From: Clostridia bacterium
GTDB taxonomy: Bacteria; Bacillota; Clostridia; Christensenellales; UBA1242
Direction: 5' to 3'
NCBI GenBank assembly: GCA_017616705.1
Contig: JAFZXQ010000018.1
Location: 1 to 12,952, forward strand
Length of the DNA: 12,952 nucleotides
Made by a program: the position numbers and the translations under genes. Below are positions 6,373-12,952 of the stretch, piece after piece (the stretch's first letter is position 1; the number at the start of each line of letters is the position of its first letter). The notes under the pieces were generated by a model, which had not been told where the DNA came from, made no database searches, and saw nothing but the letters and a program-made list of their open reading frames with translations.

Positions 6373-9171
6373 ATGAAGAAAAAAATCTTTTTGAGCATCA
6401 TGTTAGCATTCTGTTTGCTCTTTAGTGGAATTATGCTAACTGCGTGCAATGACGACGATCCAGTCGTTAAGATTGAGCAGGCTAATGGCGTTGTAACTAG
6501 GATTGCTCAAAATGCTGAACTTGACACTTCGGCAATAAGTGTTACAGTTAAATTTAAATCAGGAAAAACTGAAACTGTTACTTCAGCTGATTTAACATTT
6601 AGCGCGCTTGACACTTCAACAGTAGGGAATAAGACCTTAACAATAACTTATAAAGTTGGTGAAAAAGAATTTACTTTTAATGCAACAATTGAAGTTTATG
6701 ATCCTAACGAGGCTCCAACTTATGTAGTTATGGAATATACTGACCCTCAATTTGTTACTCAATATAAAACAAACAGCCAATTAGAAAATGCATATACTGA
6801 AACAGGCTCAACTGGGGCAAAAGGCTTTACTGTTACAGGAAATGCTTATTTAGTTGGTAACCAAAATGCGTTTGTTTATGAGCCAACTGTTGGCGTTAGA
6901 TATTCAAACAACCAAGTTGGTGAAATAACTGATCACCCAGCAGTTTATAAAGTTTACCTTTGGGAAACTGATGCTTATAGGCTTTTAACTGCTGACGAAC
7001 TTGCAACAATCGTTACAATTGATGAAAATGCGCATACTTTAAAATTTGCAACAACTGCAAACGGCAGATATAAAATTAGCGTATTACCAAAAGACGTAAG
7101 CCAAGACGAACTTGACAATATTGACGCGAGCGAATTTGAGTTTACTGTTGTTGATGGTTATAACGTTTATGATGCTAAAGACCTCAGCGTTTTAGATAAC
7201 ACTAACGTTAACGGAAAATGGAACGCTTATAAAAATGCAAATAACATTCCAATGGATTTAACCATTAACCGCATCATTTTACAAAGAAACATTGATATTG
7301 AAGCAAACGATATTCCTTCAGTTCATTATTGGAAGACTGCCGAAGTTGCTGGCGCAACTGATGAAGCAAGAGTTGTTGGTTCATTAAAAGATACAACTGA
7401 TGCTGACACTGGTTATATTTATAGAAGAACGCTTACTAATGGCGCAACATTTAGATTTGATGGAAACTATTTCCGCATTTCAGCTGAACATTTACCATTA
7501 ATCGTTCGTGAAAGGGGAGCAAGCACTTCTCAAGAAGGTGACGCTATAACTGCTCACACTTGCTTATTTGACTTCTGCGGACCAACAAATGGAACACAAC
7601 AAACCAATGTTAGAGTGGAAAATGTTTCATTCTTTGGTAACACAAAGAAAACTGAAAACTATAACGGAAGCGGTGGCGTTTTACTTATGAAGAAAGATGC
7701 CTTAACACTTACTGTTTATAACTCTCTTGCTCAAGGTTGGAATATTAACTTCATGAGCGAAGAAGGATATTATGATGCTGTTAATTATCCTAACTTTGAT
7801 CCTGAAAATATTGCTTTAAGACTTGTTAAAGTTAATGCGTTTGACTCTTACAGCACTCTTATTTATAACTGGGGCGGTGTTCTTGAAGTTGAAGACTGCG
7901 TTATTATTGGTGCCGGCGGACCTGTTATGATCTGCGACCACGTTGATAATAATAAAACAACTGGTGAAGGCGGCGTTATTTCAACAGTTATAGTTGTTAA
8001 TTCAACTCTTGAAAGTTGGGTTGCCGGAACTGAAGGTTGGTTTGTTAGCTATGACGCAACAGAACTTGCCGGAATGATTAAAGCTCTTAACGGAATTTTT
8101 GTTAGCGAAAATTCAGCTAAAGTTACAATTCTAGATAACTCTGGAACAAAGATGAACCTTGTTGCAGTTTATAAATCTTCTGCTGCAGAAGGAATTAACA
8201 CAAGCGTTATTCGCGGAACATTTGAAGATTATGATTATCAAGAAACAAAAGTTGAATTAGTTGAAAAACTTGAAACGTTAGTTAATGGGGCTGCAGGCTT
8301 TAGGGTTTGTATTAATCAATTAGTTGCAGCAAATCAAATTCCAAGCCAAACAATTGGCGATCAAATTTATAACTATGTTACAACTAATGGAACAGTTACT
8401 AGTTTCACTAGAACACAACTTCAAACAAAACTTAATGAGCTTGTTACTGCTGAATATTTAACTCAAGAACAAGCAGATGGAATCTATTATTTTGCAACAA
8501 ATGCTGCTGATAGATTAGTAGCTAACGCAACAGATCTTTCACTTGATGTTGTTGACGTAACTTCTACCGGCTTTAGAATTTGCATTGACAATTTAGTTAC
8601 AATGAACCAAATTCCAAACTCAACAGTTGGCGATCAAATTTACAACTATGTTACAACTAATGGAACGGTTATTGCTTTAACTCAAGCCGAACTTCAAACG
8701 AAACTTGGCGAACTTGTTGCTGGCTCATTCTTAACTCAAGAACAAGCTGAAGGAATATTTGCTTACGCTCAAATTGTTGCTATGCAATATGGAAGAACAG
8801 AACTTGCAATTGTTTTAGGAAACTTTGTAACTGCTGAATTCTTAACAGAAGAAGAAGTTAATAAGATCTTAACTTATTGCCACATTTCTTATATGGATGC
8901 TTCAAGAGAAGAAATTAAAAATTATCTTGGATTAATGCATGATCTTGGCCAAATGACAGATGAACAATATAATGCTGCTTTAGGCGCTATTTATGTTCAA
9001 ACTTCAAATGGTGCATTTGGTTTAACAAGCACTGATTCATGGGCAATGACGCCAGCAGTTTCTAGCGCATTAACCGGCGTAACATTTGCAAATGCTGAAG
9101 GTTATTTATCAATTTATCTTCCTAACGGAATGGTTGCAGTGTTCTCAATGGAGCATGTAACTGCTGCATAA
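6373..9171 (+). CDS. large surface lipoprotein: Ig-like domain, probable beta-helix, C-terminal helical repeats
   Basis: The 932-residue product starts with a type II signal peptide: basic MKKK, a hydrophobic core, and the lipobox LTAC with lipidated Cys25, followed by NDDD. Residues 32-111 resemble a bacterial Ig-like domain (Big_3 type: pattern around 'ISVTVKFKSGKTETVTSADL'). Residues 340-640 are rich in Gly, Asn and short strands (SGGVLLM, VEDCVIIGAGGPVMI, VIVVNSTLESW), suggesting a right-handed beta-helix, often a sugar-binding or sugar-cleaving fold, though no catalytic motif is visible. Residues 642-875 contain two 67-residue repeats and two degenerate helical units. The final 57 residues are again strand-rich. 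It is monocistronic, with a strong promoter and terminator. Ligand and function are unknown; its position after the ABC operon gives no proof of a link. Confidence 0.85.
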   Translation: MKKKIFLSIMLAFCLLFSGIMLTACNDDDPVVKIEQANGVVTRIAQNAELDTSAISVTVKFKSGKTETVTSADLTFSALDTSTVGNKTLTITYKVGEKEFTFNATIEVYDPNEAPTYVVMEYTDPQFVTQYKTNSQLENAYTETGSTGAKGFTVTGNAYLVGNQNAFVYEPTVGVRYSNNQVGEITDHPAVYKVYLWETDAYRLLTADELATIVTIDENAHTLKFATTANGRYKISVLPKDVSQDELDNIDASEFEFTVVDGYNVYDAKDLSVLDNTNVNGKWNAYKNANNIPMDLTINRIILQRNIDIEANDIPSVHYWKTAEVAGATDEARVVGSLKDTTDADTGYIYRRTLTNGATFRFDGNYFRISAEHLPLIVRERGASTSQEGDAITAHTCLFDFCGPTNGTQQTNVRVENVSFFGNTKKTENYNGSGGVLLMKKDALTLTVYNSLAQGWNINFMSEEGYYDAVNYPNFDPENIALRLVKVNAFDSYSTLIYNWGGVLEVEDCVIIGAGGPVMICDHVDNNKTTGEGGVISTVIVVNSTLESWVAGTEGWFVSYDATELAGMIKALNGIFVSENSAKVTILDNSGTKMNLVAVYKSSAAEGINTSVIRGTFEDYDYQETKVELVEKLETLVNGAAGFRVCINQLVAANQIPSQTIGDQIYNYVTTNGTVTSFTRTQLQTKLNELVTAEYLTQEQADGIYYFATNAADRLVANATDLSLDVVDVTSTGFRICIDNLVTMNQIPNSTVGDQIYNYVTTNGTVIALTQAELQTKLGELVAGSFLTQEQAEGIFAYAQIVAMQYGRTELAIVLGNFVTAEFLTEEEVNKILTYCHISYMDASREEIKNYLGLMHDLGQMTDEQYNAALGAIYVQTSNGAFGLTSTDSWAMTPAVSSALTGVTFANAEGYLSIYLPNGMVAVFSMEHVTAA
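8296..8769 (+). repeat. tandem 67-residue repeats in the lipoprotein, period 91 codons
   Basis: Copy 1 is 8296-8496 (residues 642-708) and copy 2 is 8569-8769 (residues 733-799), separated by a non-repeated 24-residue linker. By eye 44 of 67 residues match. The central GDQIYNYVTTNGTV is identical, and its DNA is also nearly identical, suggesting recent duplication or conversion. Each copy has two helix-turn-helix halves ending in IYNYV and LTQEQA-G-I-A. Confidence 0.9.
8794..8997 (+). repeat. two further degenerate helical units of the same pattern
   Basis: Residues 808-836 (RTELAIVLGNFVTAEFLTEE...) and 845-875 (REEIKNYLGLMHDLGQMTDE...) repeat the second half of the 67-residue unit: a helix with spaced Leu, a short turn with Phe-Leu-Thr or Gln-Met-Thr, then an acidic helix. 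The last one resembles the SHOCT pattern (L-x-x-L-x-D-x-G-x-I/M-T-x-E-x-Y/F). The resemblance is by eye. Confidence 0.6.
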
Positions 9172-9181
9172 ATTAAAAATT

Positions 9182-9208
9182 AAAACAGGCTAAACTAGCC
9201 TGTTTTTT
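9182..9208 (+). terminator. terminator of the lipoprotein gene
   Basis: AAAACAGGCT (9182-9191) pairs perfectly with AGCCTGTTTT (9197-9206) around the loop AAACT, and the T-run continues to 9208. It begins 10 bases after the TAA at 9169-9171. Confidence 0.92.
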
Positions 9209-9262
9209 ATTGTAAAATTAAAATAGAGAAATTGTCGAAAAATGTAAGTATTATAATTTTTA

Positions 9263-9291
9263 TTGAAAAATTTTTTATATAGTAGTAAAAT
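9263..9291 (+). promoter_or_regulatory. promoter of the phosphohexomutase gene
   Basis: TTGAAA (9263-9268), 17-base spacer, TAAAAT (9286-9291). The start would be near 9298, with AAGGA 7 bases before ATG 9318. Confidence 0.65.
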
Positions 9292-9317
9292 AATATTAAC
9301 AAAACGAAGGAAAAACT

Positions 9318-10730
9318 ATGGAAGAAAGTATTAAGTTTGGAACAGGTGTTTTTAGAGGAGTAATTGGCGACACGTTTACTAAACCAAATATCCAAAAAAT
9401 CTGTCAAGCAATGGCCAATTTGGCCGAAAAAGAGGGGCTTAAAAAGCAAGTTTGCATTGGTTTTGATAATCGCTTTATGTCAGAAGATTTTGCGGGCTAT
9501 TGCGCCGAAGTTTTCTTGGCAAATGGCTTTGTTGTTAACCTCTTTAAAAAGCCAACGTCAACGCCTGTTGTTATGTATCAGACTATGGTTGAAGAAAATG
9601 ACTATGGCGTTATGATAACGGCGAGCCATAACCCTTATAAATATAACGGGATTAAAATTTTTGTTAAAAACGGCAAAGATGCAAGCGTTGAAGAAACGCA
9701 AAAGATTGAAAAAGAATTTAAAACTCTTGGCGAGGTTAAAGCCACAAATATTAGTGAATATGAGGGTAAAAACCTTAATATTGTTGACCACTTTGGCGAC
9801 TTTATTAGCTATCTTGTTAAAAACCAAGAAATTCCAGAAGCAAGCGATTTAAAGGTTGCCTTTGATAATAAATATGGCTCAACAACTGAGGGCTTGCGCC
9901 TTTTATGCAAGAAGATAAAATTAAATAACTATAAAATTCTTCACGCTAACCGAAACGCTTTCTTTGGTTTTAAAGTTCCGCTTCCTTCAAAAGAAAATGT
10001 TAGCGAACTTAAAGATGAGGTAATAAAAAATGGCTATGACGTTGGCTTTGCGCTTGATTCTGATGGCGACAGGCTTGGCGTTGTTGATGAAAACGGAAGA
10101 TATATTGATAATAACAAAATATTAGCGTTAATCTATTATTATTTTGTTAAGTATGAACATAAAACCGGTGGGGTTGTTAAAAACCTTGCAACGTCATATC
10201 TCGTTGACGCACTTGCTAACAAATTTGGTTTTAATTGTTATGAAGTTCCCGTTGGGTTTAAATATGTTTCAAGCAAGTTAATTGAAACAAAGTCAATTGT
10301 TGGCGGAGAAAGCAGTGGCGGATTAGCGGTTAGCAATCATATTTGGGGCAAAGATAGCCTTTTATCCATTGCGCTTTGCATTAAGATTATGAAAAAACTT
10401 AATAAGCCTTTTGGAAAATGTGTTGATGAAATGCTTGCATTTGTTGATAATTATTCAAAAGTTGTTGACGAAGAACAATTTGTTTTTTCTCATGATGAAG
10501 CAAAAAGAATTAAAGAAGAGATTTATGAGAAAAAAGAAATTCCAAAGCTTAACTTAAAAGTAGAAAAAACCAATTATGATGACGGCTTAAAGGTTTACTA
10601 TCCTGATGGAAACTGGACGCTCGTTAGGTTTTCAGGAACAGAACCATTACTTAGAATTTTTATTGAAATGGATAATATAAATGACTGCAAAAAAGAGCTA
10701 GACCTTTGGAAGAAATTTTTAGGGATATAA
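9318..10730 (+). CDS. alpha-D-phosphohexomutase (phosphoglucomutase/phosphomannomutase family)
   Basis: The 470-residue protein is of normal length for the family and has all four signature elements. They are the phosphoserine loop TASHNP (101-106, Ser103), the Mg-binding loop DSDGDR (247-252), the sugar-specificity loop GGESSGG (329-335), and the phosphate-binding loop RFSGTEP (437-443). It should interconvert hexose 1-phosphate and 6-phosphate in the cytoplasm through a bisphosphate intermediate, feeding cell-wall or glycolipid sugar nucleotides or glycogen. The specificity loop is neither the usual GEMSGH of PMM/PGM nor the GEQSGH of GlmM, so glucose, mannose or glucosamine preference is open. 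The start is supported by AAGGA and an upstream promoter. The SDR gene follows 7 bases after the stop. Catalytically it looks intact. Confidence 0.93.
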   Translation: MEESIKFGTGVFRGVIGDTFTKPNIQKICQAMANLAEKEGLKKQVCIGFDNRFMSEDFAGYCAEVFLANGFVVNLFKKPTSTPVVMYQTMVEENDYGVMITASHNPYKYNGIKIFVKNGKDASVEETQKIEKEFKTLGEVKATNISEYEGKNLNIVDHFGDFISYLVKNQEIPEASDLKVAFDNKYGSTTEGLRLLCKKIKLNNYKILHANRNAFFGFKVPLPSKENVSELKDEVIKNGYDVGFALDSDGDRLGVVDENGRYIDNNKILALIYYYFVKYEHKTGGVVKNLATSYLVDALANKFGFNCYEVPVGFKYVSSKLIETKSIVGGESSGGLAVSNHIWGKDSLLSIALCIKIMKKLNKPFGKCVDEMLAFVDNYSKVVDEEQFVFSHDEAKRIKEEIYEKKEIPKLNLKVEKTNYDDGLKVYYPDGNWTLVRFSGTEPLLRIFIEMDNINDCKKELDLWKKFLGI

Positions 10731-10731
10731 T
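10726..10731 (+). promoter_or_regulatory. perfect -10 box at the end of the mutase gene, possible leaderless promoter for the SDR
   Basis: TATAAT lies at 10726-10731, overlapping the mutase stop codon. Six bases then separate it from ATG 10738, so the expected start point would be the A of the ATG. No good -35 exists at 17 bases; the nearest TTGGAA (10706-10711) is only 14 away. No well-placed Shine-Dalgarno precedes the gene. Confidence 0.35.
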
Positions 10732-10737
10732 TAAAAT

Positions 10738-11652
10738 ATGAGTTTAAAAAAGAAAACGATAAAGTGGCTAAATAAAAACGCCACTTCTTTATCTGATAAA
10801 ACAATTTTAATAACAGGTGCAAATAGCGGGATTGGGTTTAAAACGGCGGAGGTTTGTTTGTTTCTTGGTGCGCGCGTTATAATGGCGTGCAGGAATAAAG
10901 AAAGGGCAGAAGAGGCTAAAAAGGCGCTGATTAATGAATATCCGCAGGCCGATATAAGCATTTTGACTCTTGATTTAGCAAGTTTTTCTTCTATTGACGC
11001 TTTTGCTAATGAAATAATAGAAAATAAAATAGATATTAACATTTTTGTTAATAACGCTGGCGTTTTTCATAGGCCAGGAAAGAAAACGGCTAACGGGCTT
11101 GAAGAAGTTATTGGCGTTAACTATTTTGGCGTTTATTATTTAGCCAAAAAGTTGTTGCCATATTTTGAAAGCCTTGATCATGAGGTTGATTTTGTTACAA
11201 CAATTTCAATGATTTATAAGTTTGCAAAAAAGATAAATTATAACGATTTCTTTTATGATAAAAAGTATAAAAACATTGCTGTTTATGCGCGCTCAAAACT
11301 ATGTTTAGCGAAACTAAGTTATTATTTATCGCAAAAATATAAAAACAGCAACATTAGAATTTTTATGACTCACCCAGGAATTTCAATGACGCCATTAGGA
11401 ATTAACGCTTATGGCAAAATAGTTGGGAATATGGCTAAAGCGATTAAATGGATGTTTAACTCTCCTGAAAAATCATCACTTTCACTAATTTACGCGTTAT
11501 CACATAATGTTAGCGCAGGAACGATTGTTGGACCAACAAAACTATTTGGCGGGTGGGGATATCCTAAAATTAACAAAACATCAAAGAAAGCAAAAACAGG
11601 CGCTGAAGAATTGATTGAATTTACTGAAAAGATAATAAAAGAGAGAATTTAA
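10738..11652 (+). CDS. short-chain dehydrogenase/reductase (retinol dehydrogenase-like)
   Basis: The 304-residue protein has a complete SDR core. It has the nucleotide loop TGANSGIG (26-33), a basic ACRNKER stretch after the second strand favouring NADP(H), an acidic DLASF, NNAG (105-108), catalytic Ser157, Tyr183 and Lys187 (YARSK). The 26-residue Ser-Tyr gap and the ARVIMACRN wording resemble retinol-dehydrogenase/WWOX-type SDRs, which have an insertion there, rather than FabG-like enzymes. The C-terminal 50 residues are basic. It should oxidise or reduce a carbonyl/alcohol; the substrate is unknown. It starts 7 bases after the mutase stop. No well-spaced Shine-Dalgarno is seen (AGGGA is 12 bases away), so initiation depends on coupling to the mutase or on a leaderless transcript. 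Its terminator overlaps its own stop codon. Confidence 0.9.
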   Translation: MSLKKKTIKWLNKNATSLSDKTILITGANSGIGFKTAEVCLFLGARVIMACRNKERAEEAKKALINEYPQADISILTLDLASFSSIDAFANEIIENKIDINIFVNNAGVFHRPGKKTANGLEEVIGVNYFGVYYLAKKLLPYFESLDHEVDFVTTISMIYKFAKKINYNDFFYDKKYKNIAVYARSKLCLAKLSYYLSQKYKNSNIRIFMTHPGISMTPLGINAYGKIVGNMAKAIKWMFNSPEKSSLSLIYALSHNVSAGTIVGPTKLFGGWGYPKINKTSKKAKTGAEELIEFTEKIIKERI

Positions 11653-11663
11653 CTCTCTTTTTT
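11637..11663 (+). terminator. terminator overlapping the SDR stop codon
   Basis: AAAAGAGAG (11637-11645) pairs with CTCTCTTTT (11653-11661), and the T-run continues to 11663. The 7-base loop contains the TAA (11650-11652), so the last codons of the gene form the left arm. Confidence 0.88.
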
Positions 11664-11678
11664 GTTAAGAATTTAAAT

Positions 11679-11707
11679 TTGACAAAACTTTTTAATTTTT
11701 TTAAAAT
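11679..11707 (+). promoter_or_regulatory. promoter of the Pr6Pr/AIG1-like gene (leaderless geometry)
   Basis: Perfect TTGACA (11679-11684), 17-base spacer and TAAAAT (11702-11707), followed by exactly 6 bases before ATG 11714. The expected start point is the A of the ATG. An AAGG at 11708-11711 lies too close to the ATG to act as a normal ribosome site and would be upstream of +1. Confidence 0.8.
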
Positions 11708-11713
11708 AAGGCT

Positions 11714-12379
11714 ATGGAAAAGAAACAGAAAATTGCATTAGTTTTAAATATTGTTGTTTTCTTAATGGCGGTTGCGGGAAGCATCCTTTGTTTTTGTGAA
11801 GTTTATGTTGTTTATACCAAGCCAATTGAACATGGAATTGGATTTTTAAAGTTTTTTACCCTTCAATCTAACATTTTTGCAGGAATTACTGCATTAATCT
11901 ATATAATTTTCTCAATTATACAGCAAAAAACGCAAAAACACATACCTTTTGTTGTTAGAATATTGAGATATATTGCCACAATTGATTTAATTTTAACATT
12001 TTTAGTTGTTGCGTTGTTTCTTGGCTTTTTAGTTGAAGAGGGCTATTTTTCACTTTATGTTAATTGCAACTTCTTCTTTCATTTTGCAATTCCTGTTATT
12101 AGCACTATTAGTTTTATCTTTTTTGAAGAGATGCCAAAACTAAAACTAAAACACACTTTTATTGCTTTAATTCACGTTTTTCTTTATTCAATCTTTTATT
12201 TAGCAGTTGTTTTAACACATTTTAAAGATGGCGCTGTTGACCTGGTTTATGATTGGTATGCTTTTGCACAAAGGGGAATAGCGATTGCCTTTGTTTGCGC
12301 CGCTGTTGTTTTTGGAGTTAGTTATTTAACATCATATCTTCTTTATAAAGTTAACAACAAAAGGGCAAGCGATAATTAA
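11714..12379 (+). CDS. Pr6Pr/AIG1-like six-helix membrane protein, possible lipid hydrolase
   Basis: The 221-residue protein has about six membrane helices (near 8-30, 48-70, 85-106, 117-137, 148-168, 186-212). The pattern FFTLQSNIFAG (47-57), then FFHFAIPVIS (121-130), is the hallmark of the bacterial Pr6Pr/FAR-17a-AIG1 group. In human AIG1 and ADTRP a conserved Thr and His at equivalent motifs are the catalytic pair for hydrolysis of fatty-acid esters; here these would be Thr49 and His123. Hydrolase activity in bacteria is therefore inference. It has its own consensus promoter and lacks a usable Shine-Dalgarno, so a leaderless mRNA is likely. The next gene has its own promoter, and no clear terminator lies between them. 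Confidence 0.75.
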   Translation: MEKKQKIALVLNIVVFLMAVAGSILCFCEVYVVYTKPIEHGIGFLKFFTLQSNIFAGITALIYIIFSIIQQKTQKHIPFVVRILRYIATIDLILTFLVVALFLGFLVEEGYFSLYVNCNFFFHFAIPVISTISFIFFEEMPKLKLKHTFIALIHVFLYSIFYLAVVLTHFKDGAVDLVYDWYAFAQRGIAIAFVCAAVVFGVSYLTSYLLYKVNNKRASDN

Positions 12380-12397
12380 ATGACAAAAAGTTTAACG

Positions 12398-12426
12398 TTG
12401 ACATAAATTTAGTGGCATGATAAAAT
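12398..12426 (+). promoter_or_regulatory. promoter of the small soluble protein
   Basis: Perfect TTGACA (12398-12403), 17-base spacer, TAAAAT (12421-12426) with extended TGA (12418-12420). The start would be near 12433, just at the Shine-Dalgarno AGAGG (12433-12437), so the leader is only about 13 bases. Confidence 0.8.
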
Positions 12427-12445
12427 TAATTTAGAGGTTAAAACT

Positions 12446-12823
12446 ATGTGGTTAGATAAAGCGAGTGAACGATTTGGCAAATATCTATTACTATCTGATT
12501 TTTTTGATCAATATGCTTTTAATAAAGTAAACATAGTTGATTGTAAAAAAATTGATGGGCAAGACACTTATATTGTTGACGCTAATTATTATATAGAAGA
12601 TAAAGTTTGTAGGTTTTATATAAATGACTTTAGCGTTATGACTGACGTTATGGAAAACCCAAGTTACGTAATAAAAAACAATAATAATCATATTGATTCT
12701 AGTTTGGGGCTTTATATTTGTTGCTATTTAAACAAACAAGACAGAAAAGAATATAGCAGGCAATTTAAAGATTATCATAACAAGCTACTAGAGGAAGAAA
12801 GAGAGGTAATTAAAGAATTTTAA
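12446..12823 (+). CDS. small soluble protein of unknown function
   Basis: The 125-residue protein has no signal or membrane segment. Residues 1-85 mix short helices and strands (VNIVDCKKIDGQDTYIVDA and KVCRFYINDF look like a beta-hairpin sheet), and residues 95-125 form a strongly charged helix (DRKEYSRQFKDYHNK...). Three Cys are present (33, 59 and the CC pair near 92) without a clear metal-binding pattern. The start is supported by AGAGG 8 bases upstream and a consensus promoter. The stop overlaps the terminator stem. I recognise no family. It is monocistronic, or at most shares read-through from the AIG1-like gene upstream. Confidence 0.75.
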   Translation: MWLDKASERFGKYLLLSDFFDQYAFNKVNIVDCKKIDGQDTYIVDANYYIEDKVCRFYINDFSVMTDVMENPSYVIKNNNNHIDSSLGLYICCYLNKQDRKEYSRQFKDYHNKLLEEEREVIKEF

Positions 12824-12848
12824 TGTAGAGATTTTCTCTACATTTTTT
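12822..12848 (+). terminator. terminator overlapping the stop of the last gene
   Basis: AATGTAGAG (12822-12830) pairs perfectly with CTCTACATT (12836-12844) around ATTTT, followed by T residues to 12848. The left arm starts within the TAA at 12821-12823. Confidence 0.9.
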
Positions 12849-12925
12849 ATTGATAGTGTGTTTTATTAAATAATTGAAAAATTTTGTTAGTTTTTAATAA
12901 AAAAACAAAAATGAGCGGTTAAAAG

Positions 12926-12952
12926 TTGGGCAAAAAATTATTATATGATATA
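12926..12952 (+). promoter_or_regulatory. probable promoter cut by the right window edge
   Basis: TTGGGC (12926-12931), a 17-base spacer, and TATA at 12949-12952 with TGA just upstream, where the window ends. The geometry matches the other promoters here, so another plus-strand gene probably begins shortly beyond the edge. Confidence 0.4.

Noticed and set aside
9224..9262. Alternative promoter for the mutase using TTGTCG and TATAAT
   Set aside because: The spacer is about 14 bases, too short, and a better pair with a 17-base spacer lies just downstream.
9364..9852. Other-frame open stretches inside the mutase gene, both strands
   Set aside because: They overlap a gene with complete catalytic motifs and show biased composition from AT-rich codons.
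10731..11042. Antisense open frame opposite the SDR N-terminus
   Set aside because: It overlaps the SDR nucleotide-binding motif on the other strand and has no initiation signal.
1..12952. Mycoplasma-like code with TGA as tryptophan
   Set aside because: Tryptophan is written TGG throughout and no gene needs TGA read-through.
1..12952. CRISPR array, tRNA, rRNA, insertion sequence or prophage genes
   Set aside because: No regularly spaced repeats, cloverleaf, rRNA core, transposase, integrase or terminal inverted repeat was seen.

Overview
The window is very AT-rich. It looks like a piece of chromosome from a low-GC Gram-positive bacterium (Bacillota), possibly an uncultured host-associated lineage with a compact genome. 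Supporting signs are AGGAG-type ribosome sites, TTGACA/TAAAAT promoters with 17-base spacers, short U-tract terminators, a lipobox lipoprotein and many membrane proteins. Every complete gene ends in TAA, and TGA does not occur as a sense codon, so the ordinary bacterial code applies. I see no IS element, phage gene, CRISPR array, rRNA or tRNA.

Layout. (1) Positions 1-927, minus strand: a two-gene unit of a membrane-anchored surface protein with an FN3-like domain and acidic tail, then the first 34 codons of another membrane-anchored protein that leaves the window. (2) 958-1075: a divergent promoter region. (3) 1076-1339: a small three-helix membrane protein with its own promoter and terminator. 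(4) 1507-6242: a three-gene operon encoding a YwaF/TMEM164-like membrane domain fused to an ABC ATPase, an ABC exporter-type permease, and a single-pass extracytoplasmic protein. (5) 6373-9171: a large lipoprotein with an Ig-like domain, a probable beta-helical middle and a tandem helical repeat at its C-terminus. (6) 9318-11652: a phosphohexomutase and a short-chain dehydrogenase, 7 bases apart. (7) 11714-12379: a six-helix Pr6Pr/AIG1-like membrane protein. (8) 12446-12823: a small soluble protein of unknown function. A probable promoter for a further gene is cut by the right edge.

The most interesting parts are the ABC operon and the start signals. The 816-residue fusion joins a polytopic domain from a possible membrane-lipid enzyme family to a complete ABC ATPase, with a possible internal start that would release the ATPase alone. 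The AIG1-like protein further right may belong to the same broad group of membrane hydrolases/acyltransferases, so two lipid-active candidates may lie in one window. Three genes (starts at 927 minus, 10738 plus, 11714 plus) lack a usable Shine-Dalgarno and have a -10 box placed so that transcription would begin at, or within 3 bases of, the start codon. They are candidate leaderless mRNAs, while the other genes have short leaders with clear Shine-Dalgarno sites.
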